Shown piece by piece: positions 1 to 14,400 of a stretch of 64,000 nucleotides of DNA. The notes under the pieces were generated by a model. It was not told where the DNA came from and did not search any database. It was given only the letters and a program-made list of their open reading frames with translations. Every line of letters starts with the position of its first letter. Positions within the stretch are counted from its first letter, which is position 1. Origin of the DNA: Dermatophagoides farinae (Eukaryota > Arthropoda > Arachnida > Sarcoptiformes > Pyroglyphidae); assembly GCF_024713945.1 (NCBI RefSeq), contig NC_134678.1, forward strand, positions 4,030,001 through 4,094,000, written 5' to 3'. A program made the position numbers and the translations under genes.

Positions 1-2374
1 GGAAAAAAATTGAATAACATTGCGATATGATCCAATCTTTTTCCAATAAAGATTGTGTCGAGGGAATGTAAGAAAAAAATTCTATGATAGATTCAGGAAC
101 CGACTCACAAACAAAATGAGTCAACAATGGAAAAAATGAGAAAATATTCAGCAAAAATAAAAACGAATAAGAAATTGCAAAAAAAAAACTATTCATTCAG
201 ATACGAATGATTATTATAATGGTAACTGAAATATGACGAAACACACAAAAAACAACTTTACAAAGAATTGGAAAAAAATTGAAATAAAATATTCCCTTTG
301 TCAGTTTTGTCCAATTTCTAAAAAAAAAAAAAAATGTGAACAGTCATATACAAATCAATGGGAAGTCAAAAACTTATTGGATAGTTGATTCTGTTCATGA
401 AAAAAAAACGCCAATCGAATCGACCATGGCAGTGCTGAAAAAATCAATCGGCCATTGGCAGGTCTTTTCAGTCTGGTTTCGATTTATTCTGATTTTTTTT
501 TCTTCGTGAATCAACCAATCACTTGGCCATCCAGACAAAGCGTCGACCAGAAGAAAGGTGATTTGTTGTAGCCCATGGTTGCTGTTTCACATATACAGAC
601 AGTCAGCGTAATTTCAAATGGATTCGATTTTTTTGCTACAATCAATTTTCGATTCTTCTAGGAGACCATCAAATTTGGATCGAAATAAAAGGTAAAAGAA
701 AACTTCTTTTCATTATCCAAAATATTGAATGGCAACATGGTTCATTTTGTAGAATACTGAAGTAACATCTATTTTCAATCAAATAAAATATCGTCTCAGC
801 CTAAAATATCAAAAATCTCGACTAATTGATCGGAACGGCTGTCAATACTTCAAGCATTAAGAAATTTTATCAAGAAAACAGTATACACTCGAATGTTTTA
901 TCATCAAAATTAAGCCGGCCGAGATAGATTCGATAGAACGCACATTACCACCACCCCCACTATCAACTGAATTTTGGCTCTTGAGAGAGATCCATTAATC
1001 ATCGATAGTTTATTCGATTGAAATGCAATTATATATAACTCAATATATGTTCACTCAATTGACCGCTACTAACATCATCAACATCATCGTTGTTTGATAT
1101 TTCAAACAGTTTCACATTCGTTAATTTCTATACAAGCTTTCTTGACTTATATATGTGTTTACGCCATATGGATTCAGACAATCCGTTGTAAGTAGTATTT
1201 GAATGCAAGTCTAATCGATCGGCAAATCTTATAGAAATGAATTCAGTCATTAAACATAAGTGTGGAATATAAAAATTGACTTTCAATAAATCAAATTCAT
1301 AGATGTGGTGTGAAACACTGCTAATATGTATGTTACATTTGTTTGTATAATGATTGATGTCGACGACCAAAATAGAGTGCTATCAATTGAATTAGTTTAA
1401 TTAAATCTTAGTTTAGCATACCTGCTCACTGATTTAATCATCTTTGTCAGAAAAAGAGAAAAAAAATTATTTTAAACATCAACCATCCATACAATATCAA
1501 GAATATATAATATATAAATACATTCTTGCCTGCAAGGATATTTTACAAAATTAAAAAAAAAACAGAAAATATCATCCAAGCTTCAATGAATTCAAGTTTA
1601 CCATTGTTAAAACAAAGAAAAGAACATATGTATAATGTAAGAGAAAAAACAAATTTTACTATACTGACGATCAAATCCGTATGGTGAAAAAAAATGTTCT
1701 CATGTTTCTCACATGAAATATAGCTGAATGTAATCCAAATAGGATTCATGATCACATTTCTTTACTATTCTTTTTCTACCGTTATCATTTCGATTAAAAA
1801 TTTGATCAAGATGATAATAATAATAGAATTATCATGATTATTATTGAATGTTTACTGTTTGTTATAAAAACATTTGCACAATTAAAGAAAAGAAAAAAAA
1901 ATTATAAATACAAAAATCAATTAAAGAAATTTCATGATTCATTCTGTTTTTTACATAAATAATAATATTCCGAAATAAAAATAAACAATGGACAAAAATG
2001 AAAAAAGGACAAAGTTTGAAAAAAGGTAGATCAGATGATGATCATCATCATGATAATAATAATAATTTTATTTGGAAAAACCTCTAGAACTAGGAAAATC
2101 ATCATCATGATGCTTATATTTGTTTGCGTGAATTTTTTGTTTTTTGTTTGTTTTGGCTATATATGAGAAAAAAAATAAGCACAAATTTAACCAACCAATT
2201 AAAATCCGACGACAAACTAAGAAAGAAAAAATAAGCTAACCAGGCAAGAAAAATTTTGCAACACGCATCTCATTTTACTATAGCAAAAAAAATTTTCTAA
2301 GTTTCTATGGAATGATTGTTGTTCCAAAATGAGAAAGAAAAATTTCTTTGTTGCTGTTTGTTATTGTTTTGTTA
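1..2374. other. AT-rich non-coding stretch
   Basis: No open frame here looks like a protein: the short ones are low-complexity and have no partner exons or recognisable motif. The sequence is full of A and T runs and simple ATCATC/AATAAT stretches. I saw no RNA gene. It may be intergenic or part of a long intron of a gene outside the window. Confidence 0.6.
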
Positions 2375-2964
2375 AACGAATTGATCAAATTGTATGGAAT
2401 GCAGTTTATATCCATAAAAAAAACTAAAAAAATATGGACCGAGGACAATCAGAAAGAAAAAAGTTTTCCAACCTACAAAATTATTCAATACACCGCAACT
2501 TATCACCAACAACACGACAATGATCAATTTAAACAAACTAAAAATGTTAAACAAATAATCGAATTGAATTCAATTGGAAATTCTTAGTATAAACAGAATT
2601 TAAGATGAAAATAAATACCATGTTTATCAGTCATGTAGCCACATCAATCAATTGAACAGCCATGTCTGAATTGAATGTCTATGATTTGTGAATCATTATT
2701 AGTAAATGATCATAAACAACCAATAATAAATTTATTTTTTCTTTACATTCATTCATCGATCAATCAAATCGATTCGTTAAATGATAAGAAACCTCGTCTC
2801 CAATTGAATTAGGTTTAGTCAAATCAAATTTGACCATCCATCAATGTGAATGGAAAGGAATTGTAACAACTCAATCATTTCATGGCCCATGAGTGTTTTC
2901 GATATATATGTTTGATTTTTGATTTGAAATGAGCAGCAGGAAATAATGGAAAAGAAGTTGATAT
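2375..2964. repeat. Duplicated block, copy 1
   Basis: About 590 bp that recurs almost word for word at 2991-3767. Three sub-blocks appear in the same order in both copies: one starting GAATTGATCAAATTGTATGG, one starting ATACCATGTTTATCAGTCAT and one starting AATTGTAACAACTCAATCAT. Copy 1 lacks short stretches present in copy 2. The first sub-block keeps an open plus-strand frame in both copies (ends 2587 and 3217) rich in K, Q and N. It could be a gene fragment but resembles no family I know. Confidence 0.85.
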
Positions 2965-2990
2965 TGTTAGAGACGAATTAGTTTTGTTAA

Positions 2991-3767
2991 AAAACGAATT
3001 GATCAAATTGTATGGAATGCAGTTTATATCCATAAAAAAAACTAAAAAAATATGGACCGAGGACAATCAGAATAGAAAAAAGTTTTCCAACCTACAAAAT
3101 GAACGAGAATTTATTCAATACACCGCAACTTATCACCAACAACACGACAATGATCAATTTAAACAAACTAAAAATGTTAAACAAATAATCGAATTGAATT
3201 CAATTGGAAATTCTTAGTATACATGAATTGATTATAATCAATAATGATGATGGATTCAATGCCACGGCTAATTTAATCATACAAATGAAATTTCCTTTAA
3301 ATACCATGTTTATCAGTCATGTAGCCACATCAATCAATTGAACAGCCATGTCTGAATTGAATGTCTATGATTTGTGAATCATTATTAGTAAATGATCATA
3401 AACAACCAATAATAAATTTATTTTTTCTTTACATTCATTCATCGATCAATCAAATCGATTCGTTAAATGATAAGAAACCTCGTCTCCAATTGAATTAGGT
3501 TTAGTCAAATCAAATTTGACCATCCATCAATGTGAATGGAAAGNNNNNNNNNNNNNNNNNNNNNNNNNNNNNNNNNNNNNNNNNNNNNNNNNNNNNNNNN
3601 NNNNNNNNNNNNNNNNNNNNNNNNNNNNNNNNNNNNNNNNNNNTTCATCTATTTCGGTAGAATTGTAACAACTCAATCATTTCATGGCCCATGAGTGTTT
3701 TCGATATATATGTTTGATTTTTGATTTGAAATGAGCAGCAGGAAATAATGGAAAAGAAGTTGATATT
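2991..3767. repeat. Duplicated block, copy 2, split by the N gap
   Basis: Second copy of the 2375-2964 block. It differs by a 13-base insertion inside the open frame, about 80 extra bases after the first sub-block (about 3219-3299), and a 100-base N run that separates the second and third sub-blocks. Near-identity next to a scaffold gap fits either a recent tandem duplication or two haplotypes assembled in series. Confidence 0.85.
3544..3643. other. Assembly gap (100 N)
   Basis: Exactly 100 N, the usual placeholder for a scaffold gap of unknown size. It lies inside the second copy of a duplicated block, so the order and copy number of nearby sequence are uncertain. Confidence 0.99.
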
Positions 3768-3910
3768 CCGCGTGTAGAGACGAATGTAGAAAATATTTGC
3801 GTCTGCTAAAAAACAAATGATTGATTTGGTATTTGTGTTGAATGAGTAATTACAAATTCCTTGCAATGGGATTTGAAATGGAAATTACCAGCATAGTAAA
3901 GATTATCTTC

Positions 3911-4020
3911 AAACATGTTAACTTTACTTAATATTCAAGAAGATTATGATGTCAATTAATGTTCGAAACATGTTAACTTTACTTAATATTCAAGAAGATT
4001 ATGATGTCAATTAATGCTCG
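3911..4020. repeat. 55-bp tandem duplication, two copies
   Basis: Two adjacent 55-bp units (3911-3965 and 3966-4020), each starting AAACATGTTAACTTTACTT. They differ at one base near the end (GTTCG versus GCTCG), so the duplication is recent. No coding or regulatory role is visible. Confidence 0.95.
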
Positions 4021-7000
4021 ATAATCGAATTATAGAACTTTATATTATTACTCGAATTATTGTAATTTGAAATGTTCTAAAAACATTTTTGTAAAAAAAA
4101 TACTTGATTATTACACGCCAACAAATGAACATTGTTTTTGTTTTGTTTGATTCTGATTTTCATTATAATACTCGGGCAGCATCCTCTTCAGATTAACTGG
4201 TTTTCTGAATTGAGAGCGAAAAATTTTATTTAAAAAATATATTTATCTTATATCTGCTACCTAATATGGTGAATTTAACCAACAAATATCTTAAATCCCA
4301 TAATTAAACATGAAAGCATCTTTGTCAAAAATAAAACCGAATTCTAAATTAATTTGATCTAGAATTATAGTCTGGAAGGGTGTGTGAGCTGATCAGCAGA
4401 ATTCAAAATGAAATGATGTTCTCAAATGAACCGATTGTTATGGTTGTTTTAGCATTTCTTTCTCTCATTATTATTTTTACCGTCATCATCATTATCATTT
4501 CATTGGCATTTTTTTTCTGACAATGTAATGTTTTCATTTATGTTAAAACACACACACACACAGTGTAATAATCATATAATAAAACTAATAACCAAACAAT
4601 AAAAAGCTGATTGTCATTCGTATTTCTATCAGTATTCCAAAAAAAACACGAAAGATGAATAGATAAAACAATTGATAATTTTTTCTGCTCATTAGACAAA
4701 ATTAGACATTGTTTTGTTATAATTTTTGGCATTGTAAATGACCATGCTAACATAATTATCATTGCACATACACATCATCATTATCATTAAGCGAAATGTA
4801 CGTTCATTTAATCGAATTATGATTATATCAAAGCTGAACAATAAATACAAACAAACAAAACAAAACGGAAGTTCACGTCACATTGCATTTTTGCAATCTA
4901 CTTTTGTGTGACAGAAAAAAATAGATGTTGTTATGTATTGGTGAATAAAAGTGAATAAATTGAGGCCAACAAATTCTAATTATTCTGTCATGAGACATGT
5001 CATATTTTACAAGTCGATTAACTGACAACCGATCAACGGAAATAGAAATGCGGTCATATTTACCTTAAAAAAGATGCATATGAAGATCAATAATGAAATG
5101 AAGACACTTATGATCGCATGATATGTAATGATAATGAGTGAAGATACATGCGATCATCAGATTAAATAAAGGAAAAACTATTCTGGTCGCTGATCAAAAA
5201 AATAAGCAAAAATTGAGTATTTCGGAATTTATTTGTAGAAAAAACACCCATCAATTTAAATAGAATCCATTTTTACTAACGATCCATAACAGGATGAGAT
5301 TGACCTCTGAATTTGAAACAGTAAACATTTTTTACATTAAATTGTGTGGATGGATACAACACATAGATAGACACGAATTCACAATAAAGTTACCACACAT
5401 TTCATATATCGATAAAAAGAATGCGTATGAGGCACAAAACATAAAAATCGATTCAATTTTTTTTGTTGTCGATTGTAGACACACACAAACACATACACAA
5501 ATGTTGGATTTGTTGGTACATCGATGTTGTTCAGGACTAAGAAATTTGTTTTGATGAGTTCTTTTTCTTCATTTCGTTATAGTATGGTTCAAATAATTGA
5601 AACAATGAATGTGTTTTGTTTATGGGAATGGCAATGGTTTTGAGTGATTTGATTATTTTATAGTTATATATTCTATGATATCATTTCTTACCTTTTTTGA
5701 TCATGTACAAATAAATTGAAATTTGATACGATTCATTTTTATTTCATTGTTGATACGAAATTATTATTCAATCTAACTTATGAAAATTCAGCCAGGAAAA
5801 TGAAACAGGATGTGTGAATCAATTGAAAACAAAATTTAAAAACCAAAGCATATTATCTGCAATCGATTCCCATGATTAGGCAGGTTTCGTTTCTCAGAGA
5901 ATTATTTTATAAAGTTCAAGAAGGAAACACATGGTGTTGTCGATGATCGAAGATATTGAAAAAACAATGGATGCGCACAACTGGTGGCGGCGGAAATTCT
6001 TGTCATTGTGTATGTGCTTGTTGGCCCTTGTTCGGATGTGATTAATCATTAATAAATAAAACGCATGTGCATGATTCTATATTTCCAATTAGAATACCTT
6101 TGGATACGACCGTTCTGGCTATATGGCCTTTTCGAAAAAAGCTATCATACATCTTTTAGCAATGGAAAACTAATTCATTTAGAATTCCATAAACATATAT
6201 GAAATGAAATTCCATATTGTATGTGACAAAGAAAAAAGTTACACAAACGGCGGCAACGAAGGCAACCGACCACGAGAACATGTTTAAAATGAAATGAATG
6301 AATGAATGAATTGCAATGGAATTCTATTCACATCGTATCGATGATAACTACGACAACCGCCACTATGCTTTCTACAGAATATATAGTATAGATAGAATAG
6401 CCAGAGCTTGAAACAATCAATAGCATTATGCTGCTAGTTGAGAGCGATCCACATTTATCCGATAGTCGTCGTATCTAATTGATGAAAGACGATGCGCAAT
6501 CGGTGTCTAGGCATTCTGTTCAAGTTAAACATTTGAAGCTTAAAGAAATAGTATTGTACGGATGGAATATTTTTTTTCGGTCACTGAATTCAAAATCAAA
6601 AATGATTTAATCAGAATCATAGTTTGATATCGAAAATGTCTAAGATAAAATCATTTGCTAGCTTCCAGGCATCAAACTATGATCAATACTTTAATGAATA
6701 AATAGTATCATAAGAAGCGTGTGCATTTTTATTGATGAATAAATTAGTTTATGCACATTTTATTCGTAACTATTGCTATTGATTTCAAAATTAATCTGCT
6801 TTAATAAAATGATAAAAATGCACTTTAATCGACTATAATTGGTTGCAATTACTTTGACCAGAGAATTGGAATAGGTTACCGTTTGAAAATTTTTAATTTA
6901 AAATTTACCACACGAATGACAAATGATTCTTGTTTTGCAATGAACAGGATGTATTATCTTTCAATTAAATTAAATGATTGTCATGTACAATCAATAGGCG

Positions 7001-10000
7001 CCGATCAATTAATCACATGTTTTTTGTTCAATTGTCAATAAATTCATCCATTCATAATACCGATAATAATATCCACCAAAAAAAAGGGAATATTAATTGA
7101 AAAATAATCATTATGAATTAGTCAAAAAAAAAATTGTGAACCAATTTTATAATTTATATTCCAACAAATGTCAATTTTTATTATTCGTTTATTGCGAGGA
7201 AAATTTATGTTTTTTTTTATGAAAGAATAAAATGTTTAAATTAATTTTACATTTTATTCAAAACCGTTTGCTTTATTTGAATGAAAAAAAAAGAAAAAAT
7301 TAGAAATGGCTGTTGTTGTTAGCTTCTTATTTGATCCTTCACAAATTAAAGCAGTCAAAATCGTGTATTATGACTAGGGTTATTTTTTCGTATACAACAA
7401 TGGAGCATCATAATCAGTTGTAATCATATTTTTTTTTTTAAATTTACGATCAAGTTTTTTTTTGCGTTTTCATGTGTTTTTTTTCACAATCAATTAAACT
7501 TTATTTATGGAACAACAAAACTAGATCTAATAGATTCGGGTGTAAACCATAATACAGGATCTTTATGAAAAATTCCACTTATACTGGTATTCGGCTTTCT
7601 AGGATGTTGTTCATGTTAAAAAAAATGTTTTCTGGCTTATGTTCAATGAAGAGAGACATTCATACATACACACACACACACAATAATCGTACATTGAAAA
7701 TTCATAGTTAGATTATTGTTTCAAACTTTAAATGTCTATAACTAACTTTATCATCAACAATAATCAAAAAAAAAAAACAAAAAAAAAACAAAAAAAAACA
7801 AAAAAGAAAATTAAAAACCGGCAGACACTAGGCACGAAATTTAGAGGAGGACACACATATGAGAATGTATGTACATACATACACATTTGGATTCCAAAAA
7901 AGCTTCCCTAGGAAATAAAAAATTTCAGTACACACAAGACTGCAATGGCTACCATTTTTGCTTGCTTTCTTTCTCTCTTTCTCTCTCCCTCTCTCGCTCT
8001 TGGTTCCTGTTCTTGCCTATTTCTATCCAATCGAAATGAACCGAAACAAACCACCCTAATTGGATGTCATGTCGACCAAAGCGGCAACTATGAATTGAAA
8101 ATATATTGTATTAAATAACGGCAGGGAGTTGTTGGTTATGTTTTGGCATCTTTTTTAGATGGATGAATATATATTGGATACATGGATTTTTACAAGTTCT
8201 GTTCATATACTTATTCGTTGGTTTGATTTTCAAGTGAGAAAGGCTAATTAAGAATAGGAAATGAAAAAAAATAATACTTATACATTGAAAATTTAATGAC
8301 ATATAAGCTTTGTGTAACCAATAATTAAAAATTTTCTTCAGCTTTTTTTCCATCATCATTGTCATTTATTATTTTTTTTAACACCAAACAAATAGACATA
8401 CATGGATCATTTCTATTAACTTATCGCCCATCTTGTTTGATCATGATCCATTTTCATCATCACAATCATTATCAAAAGGCAACAATTATCGTTCGAAACA
8501 TTTCTATATGTTTATGTTCTAAATGTTTTTAGAATTTTTTTTCCGTCCACTCGTTCATTACTTCGATGATAATGATGATGATGATACAAAAATGCCACTG
8601 TTATGGATAATGGAAAGTGTGATATTAAATCCAAATTCACCAACACATATGCAATTATATTGTTGTTTTCGAAACTTTTTTTTTGATGATGTTTTTATAT
8701 GTTAACAATTATCCACAAGAATAACAACCAAAAAAGGATGTTTTTGTTCATTTGTTATCTTGGATGGGAAAACAGAATTCACTTTGGGTCAGTCCAAACA
8801 AATTTCTGTTGTTTCAAATAATGTCATATGATGAAAATACTTTTATTCGAATGATTTGGAAGTTTGGAAAACGCTGCCCTATAGGATATTTAATGCCATT
8901 CTAATACAATCAATCCGGTATATTGTTAACATAGATTAATTTTATTTTGAATCTTATTATGTAGTTGTTGGTATACTTGGAAACCTCTAGACAAAAAAAA
9001 ACCAATATATAAAAAAAAATTATGTAAAGAAAAATCTTATTTTTGACCAAAAAATGGATCGAATGAATCTAATAAAATCAGGAAGTCAATTATGACTTTT
9101 ATACTGTACATTTTTGTACTACTGATAATGCTGTTGTGTTGTTATTGTTGATATTTTTATTAATAACCAGATTTTGATTATTACACCAATAACATCTAAA
9201 TACGATTCATATAAAAATAATATTCTTTGATTATAATCTCGTTGTTGTCATCGATGCATCTATTTTTTTTTGTTAAAAGCTATAAACAAGAAATTGTTAT
9301 CATCATGAAAACATTACTTGGAAAGAACAGGAACCGATAGAAATCAATGAATGCTTGCTTCTAAATAGCTGGATAGCCGTGTAGTACAATTATTGTACGG
9401 AATGAATTCAATAATAATGTTGAACAATCCAATAAGATCAATTTGAGTTTATCAAATAAAATTGAAAAAAAGATACTGGTAACATTATATTGAGACGAAT
9501 AAAAACTAACTAACTCAAAAACGTGACTAAATTAGTTATGAATCGAATTTTTAAAAAAAATTACATGTGATGCTTTCCATCAACAACTATAGTAAATAAA
9601 ACACATTATCAGATTTAATTGTTTCCATCAAAAACAATATCAACTGTTATCACTTGGAATTATTCAACCATTTTTATTCTATTAGCTAGTCACAAAAATA
9701 TTAGTGTCAGTCATTCTACTGGTTTTATCAATCGTCATAAAAAAACTGGCCTTTTCACACCATAACGATATATTAATTCGTAGCAATTCGAATGTCATTA
9801 TCAACATTGTAACATTTTCATTTTAGTAATTTGATTCACATTTTCATCAGAAAATGAAAATCATTTTATTTATTATCACCATTCAATGCAACTGGGTTAA
9901 AAAGTATAATACAAAACTTTTTAAAAATATTCTATAGCTAGAAAATCCTTTTCTTTCCAATGAACAGGTATAATTTCATGACTCTAAGCATATTCAAATT

Positions 10001-10161
10001 TTCATATTCTCATATATCATATCCATCTTTCTATCGATTAAATTACAATCAAATGACAGTTAAAAAGTAAGAAAAATATCAATTAGAAAATTTAAAAATT
10101 TAAAGAAACATCCCAACATGATAACGAAACGACAGACACCATCTATTGAATGTAAATGCAA
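4021..10161. other. AT-rich non-coding stretch with microsatellites
   Basis: Six kilobases without a supportable gene. It holds a (CA)7 run at 4549-4562, poly-A/C tracts around 7767-7806, a CT-rich stretch near 7970-7999 and TGAA/ATGA simple repeats. Open frames up to 86 codons occur but are low-complexity and unsupported. The right end is the 3' side of MRPS33. Confidence 0.6.
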
Positions 10162-10658
10162 TCACTCCTCATCGCCGGATTGAGCTTGCGAATTTTTGTT
10201 GCCCCAAATTTTATCAGGTTTACCTCTTAATGCTCGTAAACGACTCATCTCTTCTTTTATATCTTTATGTTCATCACTGCAAAAAAAACTAGTTATTAGA
10301 ATTCAAATCGGATTAAAATCTGAAAATTGTTATACCGATATAGGCCATGTTGCCGCAACAATGACATTAGGTCTCCAATTTGTGGATGAGCAGGATAATA
10401 TCGTATGGATCTAATATGGTCCAAATCGCTGGGTAATTGAGCGAATCGATTGACCATTTGTTCGTTTTGAAAATGGTGCGAATCCCAGGCTTGCCGTTGA
10501 CGAGGATCAACTACAACGGCACGTGATATTTCATATGGCATTGGTGTTCGAACATATTCATTAAACAATTTCGACCGTAATTTCATCATTCGAAGCGCAT
10601 ACTTAGACACATGTTTTGGTGGTATTTTTTTGGCGAAATCGCCCATATATTTTACCAT
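10162..10658 (-). CDS. MRPS33: Mitochondrial small ribosomal subunit protein mS33 (MRPS33)
   Basis: Component of the small subunit of the mitochondrial ribosome. Two exons on the minus strand: 10658-10336 and 10276-10162, joined across a 59-nt GT-AG intron that splits an Arg codon (CG|T). The product is 145 aa. Family hallmarks are visible: an early KHVSKYALRMMKLRSKLFNE block, then RYYPAHPQIGDLMSLLRQHG followed across the junction by LYRDEHKDIKEEMSRLRALR, which matches the end of animal MRPS33. It is longer than the human protein (106 aa), mainly through extra N-terminal and central residues. The start is the first in-frame ATG. The C-terminal exon was found by reading past the intron and ends in an acidic SGDEE. 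Confidence 0.92.
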
Positions 10659-11475
10659 TGTTTACGGATAACTTTTGATGAATAGATTATAAACAAACTG
10701 AATTTTAACCTGCAGGTTAAGTTAAATCATGTGTTTTCTAACTTGTTAGTGCGGCCATCTACATCCAAATCTATAAAATAATTTAACCATCCGAACATAC
10801 AGCCCGGTTTACGCACTGCACTGTATTTGCGTTGTATAAACGAAGAAAGCCGAAAAGTCTGAAAAGGTTCCTTTTTAAATGCTGGATTTTTAGCAAAGTC
10901 TGACAATATTCACAATTTCAATTTTTCAATAATGCATTGATTAAACTATATGAAAATTAATTAGTGACGAAAAAAATTCGATAGATAGTTGTACAATAGG
11001 TATATTTAGATCAAATTATATTACGTCGATAATCAGATCAAAGAAATAAAGGGGGTAGATGAATGAATACAATTATATCGAATGCAAATACAATAAAGAC
11101 GTCTATGTAGAGAATAAGTATGAGAGAAAATAAAAAACAAAATAAACAAAAAAAATTCGGGAAAACAATTTTTCGTCCACGTCAATATTCGGTATATATA
11201 TAATGATTAAATAAATAATACAAATTCAAACATGATTCTATTTATGATTGAAAATAGCCCGATTGTTGTTCGTGGGCCAATCAATCATCAATTATTATAT
11301 AAAAAATAAAACTCTGTATAAGATTGTGACCATGTGGTGTGGCTATGGCAATCATATTGTCGCGATTATATGATGAGCAACCAACGCAGAATATAAATTC
11401 ATAAATTACAAGGCAGTATGGCTGACAATACATTTGACTAAAGTAGTTCCCAGAGACGCCTACACACTAATTGAA
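10659..11475. other. MRPS33 5' flank and Mastermind 3' flank
   Basis: 817 bp between the MRPS33 start and the Mastermind stop, both on the minus strand. The left part should hold the MRPS33 promoter. The right part is probably Mastermind 3' UTR; it is AT-rich and contains TTTATT, the minus-strand poly(A) hexamer. No gene seen. Confidence 0.5.
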
Positions 11476-14400
11476 TCAAAAATAACCACCACCACCAGGA
11501 CCAGGACCAGGATTATTACGAGCATAATTTGTCTGCTGCTGTAGCATCGAAGAATATTGCTGTGATTGTTGCTGTTGTTGACTAGGCGCCATCATTGACT
11601 GGGACTGTTGCGGCTGTGACCATCCACCGCTGCTATACTGTTGTGATTGTTGTTGCTCCATGGTCGATGCTGATCCATTCTGATTTGTAATGAATCTTTG
11701 TGATTGTTGCATGGACATCATCGATGATGTAGCGGCACCAACAACACCACCCATAGCATTATTATTATTGTAAGGCGTCATTTGTTGCTGTTGAGGATTA
11801 TTATATCCAGTCGTCGGTCTCATTGGTCCTGTCTGAAATCGTTGCTGCATTCGTTGTTGCTGTTGCATCATTCGCTGGGTTCGGATATTTTGATTACGAA
11901 TCAATTGTTGTTGATTACCCGGTGTCGTAACATTGGGCGATGGGCCACGTTGCTGATAAAAGCTCGGTGTTCTTACTTGATTTGTAGACGTTTGTTGTTG
12001 ATAGGAAGTGGTCGACGAAGGCGGTGGTTGAGTTTGTAGTTGATTCATCATTACAACACGGGGCCTAGTTGCGTATTGCTGCTGTTGTTGATTATTGTTC
12101 AGATTCTGTTGAAGCTGAGCAGACAATATTTGCTGTTGTGGTGAATAGTTGGCCTGTGATTGCATACTGGTCATCATACGTTGAGAGCCGACCAGGCTAG
12201 GATGTCTTAGCATTTGTTGTTGTTGCCCTTGCGCTACTTGTTGCTGTTGAGATGGTTGTTGTTGTGCGGAATTATGATAGAATTCATTGGCTTGTGGAGA
12301 AGCTTGTTGTATTTGATTCCAAGATGATTTATTTTGCTGTGCCTGTGCCATTTGTTTCAAAGCGACCGAAGCATTCGCTCCTGCACCATTGTTATTTGCG
12401 GTCGTCGATAGCGTCGAGGATTGAGGACATGACATCGAAATGGTCGTAGACGTAGAACCATGAGAATGGTGAAGCGGGGATGACATTGTAACGCCGGGTG
12501 ATGGTGTCGTACGTTGACACAAGGCTGATCTAGGAGATGATATCATCATTTTGTTGTTCACCGCCGTCGAATCTGGACTTGGAACAACTGGCTGTAATAA
12601 TAAATTGGAAGCTTGACCTCCACTATTTGGTCCTGTTACTGTGGGTGGTGGTCCAGTCGAATTCGGTCTACCTCCAGCAGATCCACCATATGGAGATTTT
12701 ATCATCACATGACTATTGAGAGGTGATTGTGATCCAAGTGGTGGCGTGGGAGTCATCGATGACGATTGGATATTATTGTTGGTCATTGGTTGTGATTGAG
12801 CGAAATTATTGCTACCATTCGGTTGTTGTTGTTGAGGCACTTGTTGAGAATTTAATCGAGGTGATTGATGGCCGCCACCATTACCAGCATTGTTCGGTAC
12901 CAAGAGATTATTTGTCTGCTGTTGTTGTTTCATTGGTCCAATGGTGTGAAACGATGGTAGCGTGCTATTAGGCTGACCAGTGGGTGTTTGTTGACGTAAT
13001 TGATGGAAATTAGGCAGTTGCTGCTGAGGACCATTTGTTTGTGGTTGTAATTGCTGCTGATGAAAAGGATGTGTATTCATTGGAGACGATGCACCGGATC
13101 CACATGAAGCAGCTGAACCTGGATTCATGTTCATCGAATTCATTGTCGACCCTGGTGTAGATGGATTCGAGAATGAATGAAAAGAATTGCTTGCGGGATC
13201 CATCGTTTGTTGCTGGTGATGGGAACTTAAAGAATTCATCGGATGAATGTGGCCATTCATCATAGGTGAATGGACTGCTTCGCCTGAATTGTTGTTATAA
13301 TGAGGGTTGTAGCCACTACTTTCAACGTTTTGTTGATGTTGATGCGAATTTTGTTGCTGGTATGAATGTTGATTGTTCGTTGCTGTCGGAACAGGGTCAG
13401 TGTTGAATCCGTTGTTCAGATCTTCCAATACTTTCGTAATAAAATCTTCATCACCAAAACGATTCGAAAGAATTGAATCATCAGCCGAAGAACCGAATAT
13501 AGACGAATTATCTGACGGATTGGAAAAAATGGAAAATTGTCCATTTGATTGGCCATTAGTATTGATACCATTAGATGTTTGACCAGTTCCATCCGGGTCC
13601 ATTTCTAAAATTTGATTTATCAAATCTTTGGAATCATCATCCGTGTTTGAATGGTGATAATGGTTTTGTTGCTGCGGTTGTTGTTGTTGTTGATGGTGAA
13701 GATTTTGATTGTTGATCGATGAAGGCCCATTGTCCATAAGTAGATCCTGAAGCGATGTGGCATCCAATTGGTTGAATGGATTAGAACATCCGCTGCCGGT
13801 ACTACTGAAATCTTCTTGTTTGATCGAAACACCTTGATGTTGATGATGAAATGCATGTTGCTGTTGATGATAAGGCGACGACAAACCTAAATTCGGAAAA
13901 AATCAAAATCAAAACTTTAACAAAATTTATTCATCGAATCATACCAGAACTTTGACTTAAAAAGTTCATAGGAGGTGGTTTTATTTCATTTGTATGTGGG
14001 GAATGATGATTCGGATCAAATTTATAGACAGAAGGCGATGATGATCCATTCATTATTATTTCATTGTTTGATTGTTGTTGTGAGGTAGCTTGTTGTTGTT
14101 GGCCATGGTGACCACCACCACTTATCGGCATCATTAATTGAGAATTAGGAATACCACCACTCATCATTTGGTGTTGTTGTTGTTGTTGTTCCAATTGTTG
14201 TTGTTGTTGTTTGAGTTGTTTTCGCTGCTTCGCAGTCAATCTGGGCATTTTGGCTTTGGTTGGACCAGTCGTTGTTGCACCCGTAGCTCCTGGCGTTGGT
14301 GACGATCCGGCCGAAATTGCTGTTCCTGGTGGTGTCATCGTATTTGATGGACTATTCGATGAATCGAGCATTAAACAATTTGCTGATCGTTTGTTTCCAC

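Noticed and set aside
7758-7806. Poly-A/C tract as a retroposon tail
   Set aside because: No target-site duplication or element body was seen next to it; simple repeat is the plainer reading.
1-10161. tRNA or snRNA genes in the gene-poor left arm
   Set aside because: No B-box-like GTTCRANNC with matching acceptor-stem pairing and no snRNA motif was seen by eye; a covariance-model scan would be decisive.
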